This document shows, piece by piece, positions 40,151-51,128 of a stretch of 64,000 nt of DNA. The translations under genes and the position numbers were made by a program. The stretch's first letter is position 1, and each line of letters opens with the position of its first letter. Source of the stretch: Methylohalomonas sp034521715. Its GTDB lineage: Bacteria; Pseudomonadota; Gammaproteobacteria; Methylohalomonadales; Methylohalomonadaceae. The notes under the pieces were generated by a model. The model saw only the letters and a program-made list of their open reading frames with translations. It searched no databases and had not been told where the DNA came from. The DNA is taken from positions 62,001-126,000 of the forward strand of contig JAXHLY010000003.1 of NCBI GenBank assembly GCA_034521715.1, in the 5' to 3' direction.

Positions 40151-41913
40151 TCGGAGAAACTGCTGCTGGACTTTACCTACCCTGCTGTACGAGAGCTGTT
40201 CTGAACATTTATTGCCCAAGCGAAGCGAAAGCGCGGCGTTCTTAATATGGTACTTTGAGACTACCTCCGCTTAGACACTCTTGATGCTGTCGATAGCGTT
40301 TGTAATAGCGAGGCGACAAAGGCATTGACCGGAATTTATTTAAACACAGAAGCAAACCGATAGAGGTTTATCAGAGTAAGTTGTTTCAAAAAGAAAAGCC
40401 TAAGGTCGGAGACAAGGGCCTTCGCGAGTTCTTGGGCACAATCGGGTCAAGTTAAACTGGAGGAATCAATCGAAAACCTCGTGGATACAGCAGGTGACGC
40501 CGAAGTCGGTCGTTTAGTTGCTACGGCTCGATCTGGCCAAACATATTGCTGAGTACGACGTGATTGGTTATTTCGTATGCAACGGTGAATTAATGGGAAT
40601 GAGCAGAGCTTCTTGAATGCTACGCCGAATCTTCGTTTATTAGGGAATTCAGACTTAAGCGATAGTTATATCTCCTCTGATAGAGAGCTGCCTAATGCTT
40701 CCGCCAGCAACATTTGATATATCGGACTATCAGCTTTTCTGGATATTCTGATGAAGAGCACAGCAGTTATTGCCCCGGTAAAAGCGAAGGAATTCGTCAG
40801 ATCTAAAGGGTATATCAGATCAATCTCTGTTTGCTTATAATGTGAGAGGGCCTTTCAGTAAAAATAGAAAGGTCAATCGTGATATTACAAAAACTATCAG
40901 TAATTCTGATCAGCATTTAAAGCTTTTGCCACTTTTCCATAACAGAATCACCATCATTGCCGAGAGGATTAAGAAAACCGATGAAAATATAGAAATTGAG
41001 AATTATTTCATTGTTAATGGCTGTCAAAGCATAAATGCACTTTATCAAAACAAGAGTAATATTACAGACAATCTTGAGATTCTAACTTGATTTTTATTAG
41101 CGCTGATCCTTCCTCGCAATTGTCCGGCGCCATTACGAAGTTCTCAAATAACCAGAACGGTGTTAAAGCGAGAGACTTAAATCGAACGACCAGGGATTCG
41201 AAGTCGGCTGCAAAATGAGATACGACAGACATTCGGTAACGATTACTATTTGAAATGAGAAAGAGGGGAGTCAAACAATGATTGCGAAGGATTTATAAGC
41301 AATGAAGTGGCTGGTCAATATCTTATGGCATTTGACCTTAAAGCGCCTTGGACCACTCATCGAAAATATCAAATCTTTGAAGATAAGCATTCAGATCTTT
41401 TTGGTCGCCCATTTTTCTGTAACAGCACATCGGATTATTATGTGTCATCTAATGGCGGAAGAAATAGATGAGCTAAAATTATATAAAAAATCAGCTTTTC
41501 ACAAGGTGTGTGTGACAAAATTCTTATTCTATACATTCTACGGCTAATCCTAGAACAGGATGATGGTGGTCATCAGGTCATTTGAGTGGCCTGAAAACTT
41601 TGTCTTTGACTCAGGTGAAAGGTTCAAATTTTGTCAGACCATCAGGGAAATATTAAGAGAAGTCATTACTGACCTTGATGCAGAAATAGATCAATTAGGT
41701 GATGATTTTGATTATCGGGGCAGGCTTCGAAACGAAAGCTGGTGTGACAAGCTTGCACACGAAGTTGCGGCGACTCATAAAAAATTAGTAGACCGCGGTA
41801 GGTTAGAAGCATTTGAGCAACTTTATAGTAACCAAAATGTACGACAAGCACTAACACGGGCTGGCAATTCCGCTTCGCTTCATTACCAGCCGTCGTGGGT
41901 GGCGTTAAGCTAA
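40150..41913 (+). CDS. AIPR family abortive-infection protein (heavily frameshifted)
   Basis: Abortive infection phage-resistance (AIPR, Pfam PF10592) protein. Recoverable segments in order: DFTYPAVRELF, ESAAFLIWYFENYLRLD, TLDAVDSVCNSEATKALTGI, PIEVYQSKLFQKEKPKVGDK, GLREFLGTIG, SLFAYNVRGPFSKNRKVNRD, FHNRITIIAERIK, YFIVNGCQSINALYQNKSNI, AITKFSNNQNGVKARDLK, AGQYLMAFDLKAPWTTHRKY, QIFEDKHSDLFGRP and VTAHRIIMCHLMAEEIDELK. The N-residue-rich NGCQSINAL and NNQNGVKARDL blocks are family hallmarks. The early D...QSK pattern fits a restriction-like N-domain. About 585 codons; the start is uncertain. It follows avs on the same strand and converges on the nuclease gene. Confidence 0.75.
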
Positions 41914-42058
41914 TAGTAGATTCGTTGAACTTTCCCATTTTCGATAGTTGGCAGGGGTTGTATATATGGCTCAAATCCCTGTGTTAATCAATATTGAATG
42001 GTTGATTTTCCCGAAAATGGTCAAATTAGGGAAAGTAAAAATGTAAAAAACAAGATCA

Positions 42059-43255
42059 TTATAATAATAGGTCAGTTTTTACTAAGTGACCAGGCTCAGC
42101 GGTTTCAGGGTCATAGACTACTTCGGTAATAAGAGCCATCACGTACGCGTTCCACCGCTAGTGCATCAACATGCAGTGGCACCAGGAACCATTCTCGTGG
42201 TTTGACTGGGCGACCGAAACGGTCTTGTATTGTAAGCTCTAGAAGAGCTGGAGCAAATATTTATGCAACAAATTCTCTAGCTTTATTCGGTTGATGCCCA
42301 CCAATTTGTACGACGCTACCAACTCGACATCAGCTAATAGATAGGTAGGTTGGTTTGCTGCATCGGCGATACGGGTTTCGACCTTCCGCCTGCAGCACCG
42401 ATCTTATGGATTCATTCCGGTGCTCGGCAACGTAGGGATGGTCAGACATACTTTCGCAAAATATCGATCGTGCCTGTTTCTATGTCTTCATCATCCAGGC
42501 TATTCCCGAATGGTGGTCCAGCGTCTGGTCGGTCAGTCTTCTGCCGGCCTTCGTCCTTGTATAGAGCACGCTGTCAAGAGCCTCAATAACAGGTTGCTTT
42601 CGGATTCCATCGATAAAATCAGACGCAGCCGAGCATCATTTCCAGTTCGGTGCCTTGAAGGCTTCTCCCACATGGGCGACATATACAAGCTGGCCGCCGA
42701 GAATGAAGAACTCACTTGAGTTTGGATCGCGGTATCCTTACCGAAACGCGGTGCTTCGGATGCCGCTATGTAGCTCTTCTTTCGCTTCTCAAATAACGGC
42801 GCAAACTGATCAAAATAAGAAACATTGGCTTGCGGTCAGCAATTTTGTCAGCGTTTCCGGATTACAGACCTGAAGACGGACATGTTTCAGCTTTGTTCCG
42901 ATAGTTTTGCTGCGAAAATTGTCCACTGCAAGCTCCAGCCAACTTCATCATCATCAATATCCTCGTCAAGCTCCTTTCCAAGCCTACTACCAGCTTTCAG
43001 AATGACCTTTCATAGAGGGGCAACAACAAGCACGGCACTACCACCAGTTGCCACAGCGATCTAAACGTACAGCATCAGATCCTCTCGAAAATGTCCCTAT
43101 CTTCACCATGCTCTGGTACGCGACCTTGGTGTTCGCGAATCGCTGTACTTCCTCAAAGCCGGCAATAATTCGTTCATCCTGGGCAGAGCGTGGTTTTTCT
43201 TTTTCGGTCGAGCAAACTCGTCCAGTTCTGCTCGGAGTTCGTCGTCAGTGGTCAT
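42059..43255 (-). CDS. T5orf172-type GIY-YIG nuclease (frameshifted)
   Basis: Third gene of the methyltransferase-helicase-nuclease operon. It starts at the ATG at 43255, inside the helicase end (11-nt overlap), with MTTDDELRAELDEFARPKKK. A linker region has DEDIDDDEVGW and FDQFAPLFEKRKKS. The C-terminal nuclease-type domain is clear: ETGTIDILR and SDHPYVAEHR stand where GIY-YIG family members have GTIYVLRS-SDHPFVA, followed by IHKIGAAGGKVETRIADAAN (corrected for frameshifts), YLLADVELVASYKLVGINRI, KLENLLHK and DRFGRPVKPREWFLVPLHV. This matches the T5orf172 domain (Pfam PF10544). About 398 codons with six or more frameshifts. It could be the DNA-cutting arm of the system. Confidence 0.78.
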
Positions 43256-45263
43256 AGCGCCCCTCATCCTTGAATCGGACGAAGGCTTGTGCGCCTTCGG
43301 CCATACGCTTGCAAGCATCGGTAGAAGTGATCGAAGGCGACCGGCCGCATTTCTCGCTTTGACCCGAGGGCACAAATAGCGAGGTCTCGGGCTTCATCCG
43401 GGGACAAACTGGTCTTTTTCCTGGAAATAATCGCAGCGACCTGCTTCAGGCTGTCTTCACTCATAGTCTTTGCAAGGATGGCGTAGGCTTCACCGAACGG
43501 GTTGATTCGGTCAATCAGGTCGATGTCTCAAGAATCACGCACGTCCATTCAAACTACGCACACCCGTAATCAGCGCAGTATTGCGAGAGGCTGTTCCATC
43601 ATCTGTTCCTAGCACGGCCTGCTTGGCCTGCTGTGTCATATTCAGTGCCGCAATGGCGTGCTGGCGTACAGCTTCTTGGTCCTCTTCGTCTAGGCTAGGG
43701 TATTTTTCTTGTATAATCTTACCCAGTTGGGACCTGCTGTTAGCTCTTCAGGTACCAGCTCCTCATCAAACAGTCCACGTTCCAGGGCAGTTTTGTCCTG
43801 CAATGAGGGAGCAATCACCTCGTTCAGGTCCTCACGACAAATACGCCCAGCTTCCTCACTCTTCGGCTCCGCGAGACCTTTGATCTCAATCTGAAAATTG
43901 CCGGTATCGTGATTGACACCGACATTGCATTCATCTGGATTGTAGCCTTTCTCGCCATAGTCGAGGTTAGGATAAGGCTCATTGGTGGTGTTCTTGGGCC
44001 TGAACTCAAATCGTGGCGCCAATACTGTTCCATAAGGTGAGCTGGCAGCGATGGCCTTCAATGTATCATTGACCGCATCAGTCACGGCCTGCTCGGAGGC
44101 ATCGGGTTCTGCCGGACTTGATTTTGTGAAGCGGGTACGTGTTTTACCCTGGCGCATCGCCACGGGTAGATTCGACCAATGATCTGTACAACTTCTATCA
44201 AACTGGCTCTGTATCCAACCGTCAGGGCGTGTTCAGATCCATCAAAACCCTCCTTGGCCATGCCAAGTGCAATAATAATATCGACATGATCTCGATTATT
44301 ATTACACGCTGGATCTTTTCAAGTGAACGCGCACGATCTGGCTAACTGATCATCATACCAAATCAGCAATCCGTAAAACACGTCCTCCTTGCGTTTTAAC
44401 AAGCTGAAAACCAGTAGCTTCATCGATGCCCTGCCAATCACCAAGGGCATCAATGGCATATGCTCGACCTGGCGCGTTTGTTTAGTGCTTTCACGGGAGT
44501 TGACGTTTGGAATGTGAATGATCGTCTTCTCAGCAGGATCAAGTACATTAAGGATATCATTGGTATAGGAACCAGAATAGAAATAGTATCCAATATCGAG
44601 CTGCTTTAGGTGCTCATCGCCATTGAGCTGTTCATAATCATATAGGTAACCGTATCAAACTTGGCCTCATCTTCAGGGGCAAGAACTACTCCGCGTCCCC
44701 TCGGAAATATGAGCCGGTCATCGCCACGATATGCACATAGTTACGGGAAATAAACTGACCTAGAAGAGTCCCCAGCTTGTTGTCCGTATTAGCTGATGCA
44801 TGATGGAACTCATCCACGGCAATAAGTCGATTATCAAAGCGCCTCCACGCCAAACTGGTCTACTGCGAAACGGAAGCTTGCATGGGTGCAGACAAGTACA
44901 TCATCATCACTTTCTAAGAAAGCACCCACAGACTTAACCTTCCCACCATTGTCGGCTCCTGGGGCGTTGCAAAGGACCCACTTCAGGTTCAACATGCCAG
45001 TCCGCCCAGAAGCCGTATGGAGTAAGCAGCTCATCATGGAAATTCAGCCCGATAGCTTTCTCGGGCACAACAATGATGGCTTGCTTGACGCCATTGATTA
45101 TGAAGCTTCTGAGCGCAATGGACATGAGCGCGCGGCTCTTGCCTGAGGCCGGAGGGACTTGATCAGATTGATTACTCTCTTCTACCACGACGTTCGTAGG
45201 CTCGCTCTTGCGTGGGCCGCATGCCCAGCTCATTAGAGTGCGTCGAGCTTCCGTTACAAGCAT
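43245..45263 (-). CDS. DEAD/DEAH-like SF2 helicase of the defence operon (frameshifted)
   Basis: From the ATG at 45263: TEARRTLMSWACGPRKSEPT, the P-loop VPPASGKSRALMSIALRSF, IIVVPEKAIGLNFHDELLTP, YGFWADWHVEPE. Then DDDVLVCTHASFRFAVDQFG, motif II LIAVDEFHHAS (DEFH box), MTGSYFRGDAE and IHIPNVNSRESTK. Near 44170 motif VI reads VVQIIGR-STRGDAPG. The C-terminal domain includes FQIEIKGLAEPKSEEAGRIC, RGLFDEELVPEEL, MSEDSLKQVAAIISRKKTSL and a stop at 43245 after RFKDEGRYDH. About 673 codons with at least eight frameshifts. The next gene overlaps by 11 nt; the methyltransferase ends 74 nt upstream. Likely role: DNA translocation or unwinding during restriction (inference). Confidence 0.85.
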
Positions 45264-45337
45264 AAGTGACCGATACAGAGGGCACTGATTACGTATAGTT
45301 GGTCACGTATAAGCCCCTAGCCTCTTTGTAGTTCTTG

Positions 45338-47997
45338 TCAGATGTCACTGTCATTATCAGTGTACATCTCAAAAAGCTGCAGTCGCTCTGTATCGTTCTT
45401 GAAACGCCTTACCTATGAGATAGCTCCAGCGTTCTCATCATTGTCCATGAGCTAACCGTCATAAGGCATATTTTTCAGGATCATATAAAATCTGCCGATC
45501 TCGGCTCGAAAATGTGCCTCCCTACTCAGTAGTATGTTCTTTGCACAAAATGTACAATCGATTGTATTCTTCTCTGTAAGTGAAGGAACCAAAAATATCT
45601 TCCAGCCAAGCATGCCTGGAATCGTAATATGTTTCAGGCGACCAACCGCGGTCCGGCAAGTGCAGCTTTTGAAAAGTGTTGTATTGATAGCGACCAGGAG
45701 TCGGGTTTATGGCAACGTGCCAAATGCTCCTGGTGTTGACAATATAAAGACTAAACCTACTGGAAAATCCTTCCCTGGCTTGGGGCTTGGCAATTTGAAC
45801 CAGAATCCCTTGCCAAATCTTAGTCTCCTTTCCCTTCTTCTGGATTGGTGGGATGGTGGCAGTTTTCTTTGTTGTTTTGTTTAAACCAATCCTTTTAACC
45901 TGAGCTCTTGTACTTTTCGTTTCGGAATGGTCGCATTGGGAACTTCCAGTAATGAAAATCCAAAAACGATCGACGGATGCCTGCATTAAATTCAACTTTC
46001 TTCGATCCTGAAATTGCTTCGAATTTCTCTGGTTGTCCCTGACTCACGCAGTTCATTCAGCCTCTGGCGATTCATGTAAGCGATCAACCGGCGGGGATTC
46101 GATGATGATTCCATATCAAGTTCATTTGTTAAAATCGGTTCCAATTCTAACCGTCAAACAATACCTGCGCAAAATGAACCTGGTCAGGGTTTATGCTCTC
46201 TTCCAAGCCCTTTTGGCTATAATCAATCGCCGCGCTCCCGGCTCCTCGATGCGACCAACGGCACAAACTGACCGATTATTTTTCAGGATTCCTCGTTGAA
46301 TGGCGCAACGACAAATATCTGGATGAATATCGCGCAGTTGGCGGATGTGGTCGCCATGTGATGGGCCCTTGTTGCCCCTGACAAACTCTTTGTCCGCAAA
46401 TGCAAAATGGGCATCGCCGGTGCTTGTTGCTTATGCCATTCTCAAACCAGCACCAACGTAATGACAACATTGTTCCATTTGCTTATGGTCTGCAAACTGT
46501 CCGTCCCTTGTTTCCTGGTGAAATTGTTTTCGGCTTGCAGTAAAAGGCGGATTGTCGCCAAATGCCGTTTACCGCCTGGTTGTGAAATGAATTTCAGTCT
46601 GATGCCGCGAGCGGAGTGTCGGAACAAATCCTTTGCTGATACTTAGCCTGTGTACCCAGTCGACATCTGTCGACCAACTGGGTCTCCAGGCGTACCGCGG
46701 GTGAGTACAAGTATCAGCTCCAATGGAAGAAACTGAGTTAAGGGCCTCTCTGGCCGAGGTACACCGCATGCACTGGTACTGGGCAATGATCGGCCAAGCG
46801 GCAATCTGTTGCCGAAAAGCTGGGCTGATTCCTGGGAATTGGTGAGCGGAATTTGGCTTCTTGCGCCCGCGCTCGTGACGCCGCTGGTTGATTGTTGAAA
46901 ATGCCCGCACTCCTTCAGCAGATGACGGAAACCTGCTGACGGCGAATTTTGCTGAAAATTATTCATTCTTTCACTATCCATTACGGAGATCCAGGGGCTT
47001 TGCGCGGGCTTATCCAGCCTGCTGTTCATTGTTCTCCAGATCATCCGGGAATATGGGCTTCAGGCATTGAGGATCTGGGACATTGCTCATGCTGATGCCA
47101 TTGCCGGTCACCGCAATACCTGGTGATACCGCTGTACAGCTGGATAACTGAACAAAGATGTACGGGTAAATATTCGTCCGGTGAGGTTACCGATATGTGG
47201 CGGGAAGGAGCGGGCTATCTTACTGAAAGAGGGTACATCCATTGCGCCTGGACAGCCCGCCGTCAACGTAGGGAAAGGCATGGCCCAGCGTGGCAGCTTT
47301 GCCTGTGTACGACTTTAAGAAGGAGATATTCAGTATTCATGGTACGGAAAATCTCACTGATCACCTCATATGTTCGACGCGTCACGCGCGCTCATCTGCT
47401 CAACCGTGTCCGGTAAAAAGAACCACTCCCGTTGAAGATGCTAGTGCTTTGCGACAAAGAAGCCGGAAATCAAACATGCCCGGTGAAGTGGTCATATCAG
47501 GCCGTCGCTCTGATGGAACACCAATGGGGATTGTCCTTTAGCAACTCAACAACATCGGTGCGGTTCGATTGTCGCCTTAATGTCGAAGGCATTTTCCCGA
47601 ACTTGTTTGACTGTGGTGATACCGGCGAGAGGAACCCCGAAGTGGTCAGGGAAATTGGCGTATCACAGCGACCGTTTCGCCACTGTAGGTCTTCGGCCTC
47701 AAACGCCATTCGTGGCCAACACGAAACTAGGCTTCACCTCCTGCTCGTGGCAAAGTTTCTTCTCTCGTGTCGTCAGTTCTGGATTACTTCTCCCTGCAAC
47801 TGGCCACCGCGATGTGAATGTTGTTCCTTTGTCGTACCCCACCCGAATCGGACTTGTTCACGGTGAGCCTGCGCGCAGACGTTTAATAGTCATGGCTTTG
47901 TTTCCAAATGCCTCGAGGAAAGCGTCGGGAACTCATCTGAGTCGAATGGCTGCTCAGCGAGTCGAGAGATGGCTTCCTCGATTTCAACGGCATTCAT
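45338..47997 (-). CDS. Class I SAM-dependent DNA methyltransferase of YeeA/COG1002 type (heavily frameshifted)
   Basis: The ATG at 47997 gives MNAVEIEEAISRLAEQPFDS, DEFPTRFLEAFGNKAMTIKR and QRNNIHIAVA, which I recognise as the start of large N6-adenine DNA methyltransferases. Further recoverable pieces are FVLATNGV, ITTVKQVRENAFDIKATIE, IEQMSARDGSN, FSKIARSF, VLKPIFPDDL, INQRRHERGRKK, IPLTNFRGIQLRNFSAEIAR (corrected), YQCDVLYRGQREALNEFLPL (corrected) and, near the end, LGWKIFLVPSLTEKNTIDC, RRFKNDTERLQLFEMYTDND. About 886 codons, typical length. I could not see motifs I and IV (GSG, NPPY) because of frame breaks. The start may also be the GTG at 48006. First gene of a three-gene minus-strand operon. 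Confidence 0.78.
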
Positions 47998-48006
47998 TAG
48001 TTTCAC

Positions 48007-48620
48007 CCTCACTTCTACCGGACTCGATACAGTTAACCCGCACAAAATCGGTTACAATACTGGAGGTAAGAGGCCAGCTGCCCCATTTCGGTTTTTCCTG
48101 ACCAGAAAAAACTTTATGAACAACAGTCAGCTGACTGGGAATCAACGATACTAGATTTGTGGACTCAGGAAAGGCACCCTGCCTAGCGTATAGCAGTGTG
48201 GGGACGATCAACATTGGGGTGCTGATCACCGTGAACTGCGATAGCATACCGGGGCTGTGGATATTCCACACCACACTAGGTTGAATCGGGGCCTGCGAAG
48301 GACGAGTGCATAAAAATACCTAAGCTCACCTTTCAGATCGATGGATTATACTAACTTTGTTAATCGTAATGACACTCCCTAGTAGCTCTGCAACCCTGTT
48401 TTCGCCGTAGAGGGCAATCCGGCAAATAGCCGTACTACGTGCCCACTTGTTCAGGCAGAGGATATCACCTTGCCGGCCTGTGGGAATACTGGGTAGGCGG
48501 AGGCGCGGAGCCGCTTCACTCCCTACACCCATCATTACCGGGGCTGCTGCGGAGAGTGTGAAGGACATACATCCCCGCATGCCGCTGGTATTGCAGGAAT
48601 CAGCCTGGCTGCTGGCATGA
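48007..48620. other. Region between methyltransferase and IS-like element, no gene recognised
   Basis: About 600 bases that should hold the operon promoter. On the minus strand TTGTAA and TTAACT are spaced 17 nt apart about 30 nt before the methyltransferase start, a weak promoter candidate. A minus-strand frame at 48326-48580 has no family signature. Confidence 0.3.
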
Positions 48621-48719
48621 ATGAGCCCGGCAGCGTCAGGAGAGGTGCTCGCCAGGATGTTGGAAGCCCCGGAAACCGAGTTCCAGTCCTATCCAGTATC
48701 GACCCGCGTGAATAATCCC

Positions 48720-49358
48720 CGCAACGATGGGCCGGAGTTACTGGAGCCCCAGCAGTAGCGATAGCTCGCGCCTCTCCGGGTGGCTATATTCAGCGTGGTG
48801 GCCATCGAGCGATTCTACCGGCTGGCGCGCCTGTTGTGCCTATGAAGATCTGCGGGAGCCTTTCGAGGGCCACCTGGAATGCGACGAAACGACGTTTGGC
48901 GGCGAAAAAAGGGGCAAACGCGGCTGGGGCGCGGCCGGCAAGATCATCGTCTTCGGCATCCTCAAGCGCAAACGGCGCGGTCCAGGTCTTCCCGGTCAGC
49001 CGCCGCAGCGGTCAGAAGGTGCTGCGGCTTATCCAGTGCCACACCCGGCCGGGCGGCTGCTCGCGGACGACTGGCAGGCCACGTTGCCCTGGCCGTGCGC
49101 GGTGAGCACATCACGGTTCACAAACAGGACGGCGTGCCGAAAGGCCGGGACCACATCAACGGCATCGAAGGCTTCTGGAGTTACGCAAAACACTGGCTGT
49201 ACATGTACCGTGGCGTGCCCCGGCAATTCTTCCACCTTTATCTGGGCGAAGTTTGCTACCGTTTCAATCATCGGCATGAGAACCTGAAACCCCTTGTTTT
49301 AAGCTATGCAGCACCTGAACTGATGATATACGACCACTTTTTGGTCCGGATTCGTTAG
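48720..49358 (+). mobile_element. IS1595-like (IS1016/ISXO2 type) transposase remnant
   Basis: Transposase pieces in three frames: SVVAIERFYRLARLLCA (corrected) and YEDLREPFEGHLECDETTFG with its first catalytic Asp, GKRGWGAAGKIIVFGILKR, VFPVSRRSGQKVLRL, VRGEHITVHKQDGVPKGRDH, INGIEGFWSYAKHWLYMYRG, PRQFFHLYLGEVCYRFNHRH and LKPLVLSYAAPEL. This is the DDE-type ISXO2-like domain of the IS1595 family (D-E-T...GR/KGA, and N-x-x-E/G-FW-x-x-K near the end). The N-terminal zinc-ribbon part before 48720 is not clear, and terminal inverted repeats were not found, so the element may be truncated. At least three frameshifts. It separates the defence operon from the toxin-antitoxin-like pair. Confidence 0.75.
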
Positions 49359-49404
49359 GTATTACCTAATTTGGATCTCACTGGGCAATATTCATAATAT
49401 GTAG

Positions 49405-50110
49405 TTAAGCGAGCTCTGGCGGCAACGCTTCCTGCACCAACTCTTTAGCCAAATCATCAGGTTACCTGTATACCGCCCCCGACAAAGAGAAAACTGCGAG
49501 ATTATCTCCAAAGGCTCTTCATGAACCTTAATATGCATGGGCTCACAGCCGCGTCCAAGATCGGACGTACAGACGCGATCTGGCGTACTATCCTGCCGGG
49601 CTGTCCCGGTTTGTCGGTATCTGGCGGGCAGAAAGAAATGAGGGTACTGGAGTGCACGGATTCTTGCTACTAATACGGACCAAACGTTCCCGGTGTCATC
49701 AGTGTTGATACGCTGTAGAGGGGCACAATGATATAACAGCATCGCACCAGATGCTTTGCTAGTTTTTGTTGTGCTCCTTCGGGCAGCGAAGTGCGATGTC
49801 ATCTGCGGCGGTTGTCGCCAAGATCAAGGCTGGCCGCTTCTTACCTTTAGCAATCAAATAACTCTTCAGTACTGCTTAAATTAAGTTTTTTGATGGGAAG
49901 ACGTTCGCGTTCCTTGAAATGGTCATTATTGACCTGAGTAATGTCAAATGCCGTTGCTAAGTGCTCATCTGGCGTGGCTCGTCTGACATTGAGGATCAAG
50001 GGTATTTCGTTTGTTTCAGGTCTGGGTACCCAGTAGAGATGCCCTGGCTGTGGTTCGCTTCCTGGTGGAACATCCTCAAAGAACTTGTCGTATAGCTGTA
50101 GAATGCCCAA
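49405..50110 (-). CDS. Hypothetical protein with MazF-like KRPALIL motif, possible toxin (frameshifted)
   Basis: Starts at a TTG at 50110 with AAGGA upstream: MGILQLYDKFFEDVPPGSEP, HLYWVPRPETNEIPLILNVR, FDITQVNNDHFKERERLPIK, then after a frameshift near 49852 VAKGKKRPALILATTADDIA. Later frames hold VARIRALQYPHFF, LPDTDKPGQPGRIVRQIASV and the end DDLAKELVQEALPPELA. About 235 codons. The KKRPALIL segment is reminiscent of MazF/PemK toxins, but the rest is not, so this is only a hint. It follows the SocA-like gene by 11 nt, as expected for a toxin-antitoxin pair. Confidence 0.45.
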
Positions 50111-50121
50111 AGAGCCTATCC

Positions 50122-50830
50122 TTATTCAATCTTTATTTTTGCTTCACCGCTTAAGCCTTCCTGCAGTGGCTCTCCACATCCAGCATTTCTAAAGCAGAAT
50201 AATAGGTTTCATCATATGGACCTTCTGTTACTTTCTGCATGGCTTTTCTCTCGCGGATCAGCGTTGGATTTTCTCTCTTGTGTTCTTGATCGCTTTTGGC
50301 CGAAAAGGCAGCACATCTTCACATGACGGACATCCTCGATACTCATTCTCCTGCACTGGCTAAAATCTAATATCTCCCCCGGCTGAACAGATGCCATGGG
50401 CGTAGTGCGGAAATAAACATAATCAAGAAGTGCCGGTAGATTGTGATGGTAGCGTTTCAAATCATACTGAATACGGCGGGCGAATGCCTCCAGAGAGCCC
50501 TAACGACTTGAGATCTGGCACCTTATGATGCTGGTAAGTCATACAACACAAACTTGTTTGTCACCATGTTCGGTTTCCCTATCTGCGACCTCGACTTTCC
50601 GAGATTCAACTAGCTGCTCAACTTGCTCTGCGACCGCTCCCGCAAATGGGCCAAAGTGGACAAAACGCCACTTCCAGCTTAAAAGGGGACGACCCTTATT
50701 TTCTTCAGCGAAATGAACGTCTAGAAGGTATAAATATTTGATCAGCGCAGTCTTGAGCAATGGAGCCGTTCCTTGCTCTCTCAGCCTCTTGAAGAATGGC
50801 TACGACAGAATCAGATTGCTGGTGGGTCAT
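50122..50830 (-). CDS. SocA/Panacea (DUF4065)-like protein, possible antitoxin (frameshifted)
   Basis: The likely start at the ATG at 50830 gives MTHQQSDSVVAILQEAE; a frameshift near 50765 leads to LLKTALIKYLYLLDVHFAEE, then GRPLLSWKWRFVHFGPFAGA and VAEQVEQLVESRKVEVADRE. The K-x-L-Y-L-x-D ... H-F-G-P-F pattern resembles the Panacea/SocA antitoxin domain. The C-terminal half has LPALLDYVYFRTTPMASVQP, GEILDFSQCRRMSIEDVRHV and ends KIKIE. About 236 codons with at least three breaks. Panacea-domain proteins neutralise many unrelated toxins; the next gene would be the partner. Confidence 0.5.
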
Positions 50831-51128
50831 AACAAGCGATGGATTGCCGAATGAATTTACGGCTTAGATGTGTCCACTATAGTGGAGCCTTGGCCCCAAT
50901 GTCTATAGGTTCGATGTTATAAAAGTCCATGTCTACACCAGATTAGTCAATAATTTCAGGCCCATAGCCACATCTGACCTCAAACTTGTCCAGCGCATCA
51001 TCCAAGGCTTCTCCGGGACGGGCGGACCGTACTGGGCCACTTCTAACCTCCGAGCCGGCGCGCTATTTGCGGCAAGAAACCAAGTAAAAAGCTGGACAAA
51101 ATGCCCTGTTCTATGGTAAACTATTGAA
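50831..51128. other. Intergenic, nothing recognised
   Basis: About 300 bases. A minus-strand frame reaches into it from 50933-51199, without start context or signature. Confidence 0.3.

Noticed and set aside
47580..48101. 173-codon plus-strand frame at the start of the methyltransferase
   Set aside because: The minus strand here carries the conserved methyltransferase N-terminus (MNAVEIEEAISRLAEQPFDS), so the plus frame is a shadow.
48326..48580. 84-codon minus-strand frame between methyltransferase and IS-like element
   Set aside because: Low-complexity composition, no ribosome binding site and no similarity that I recognise.
48720..49358. Terminal inverted repeats of the IS-like element
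   Set aside because: I compared the sequence on either side of the transposase region and found no convincing matching inverted ends.
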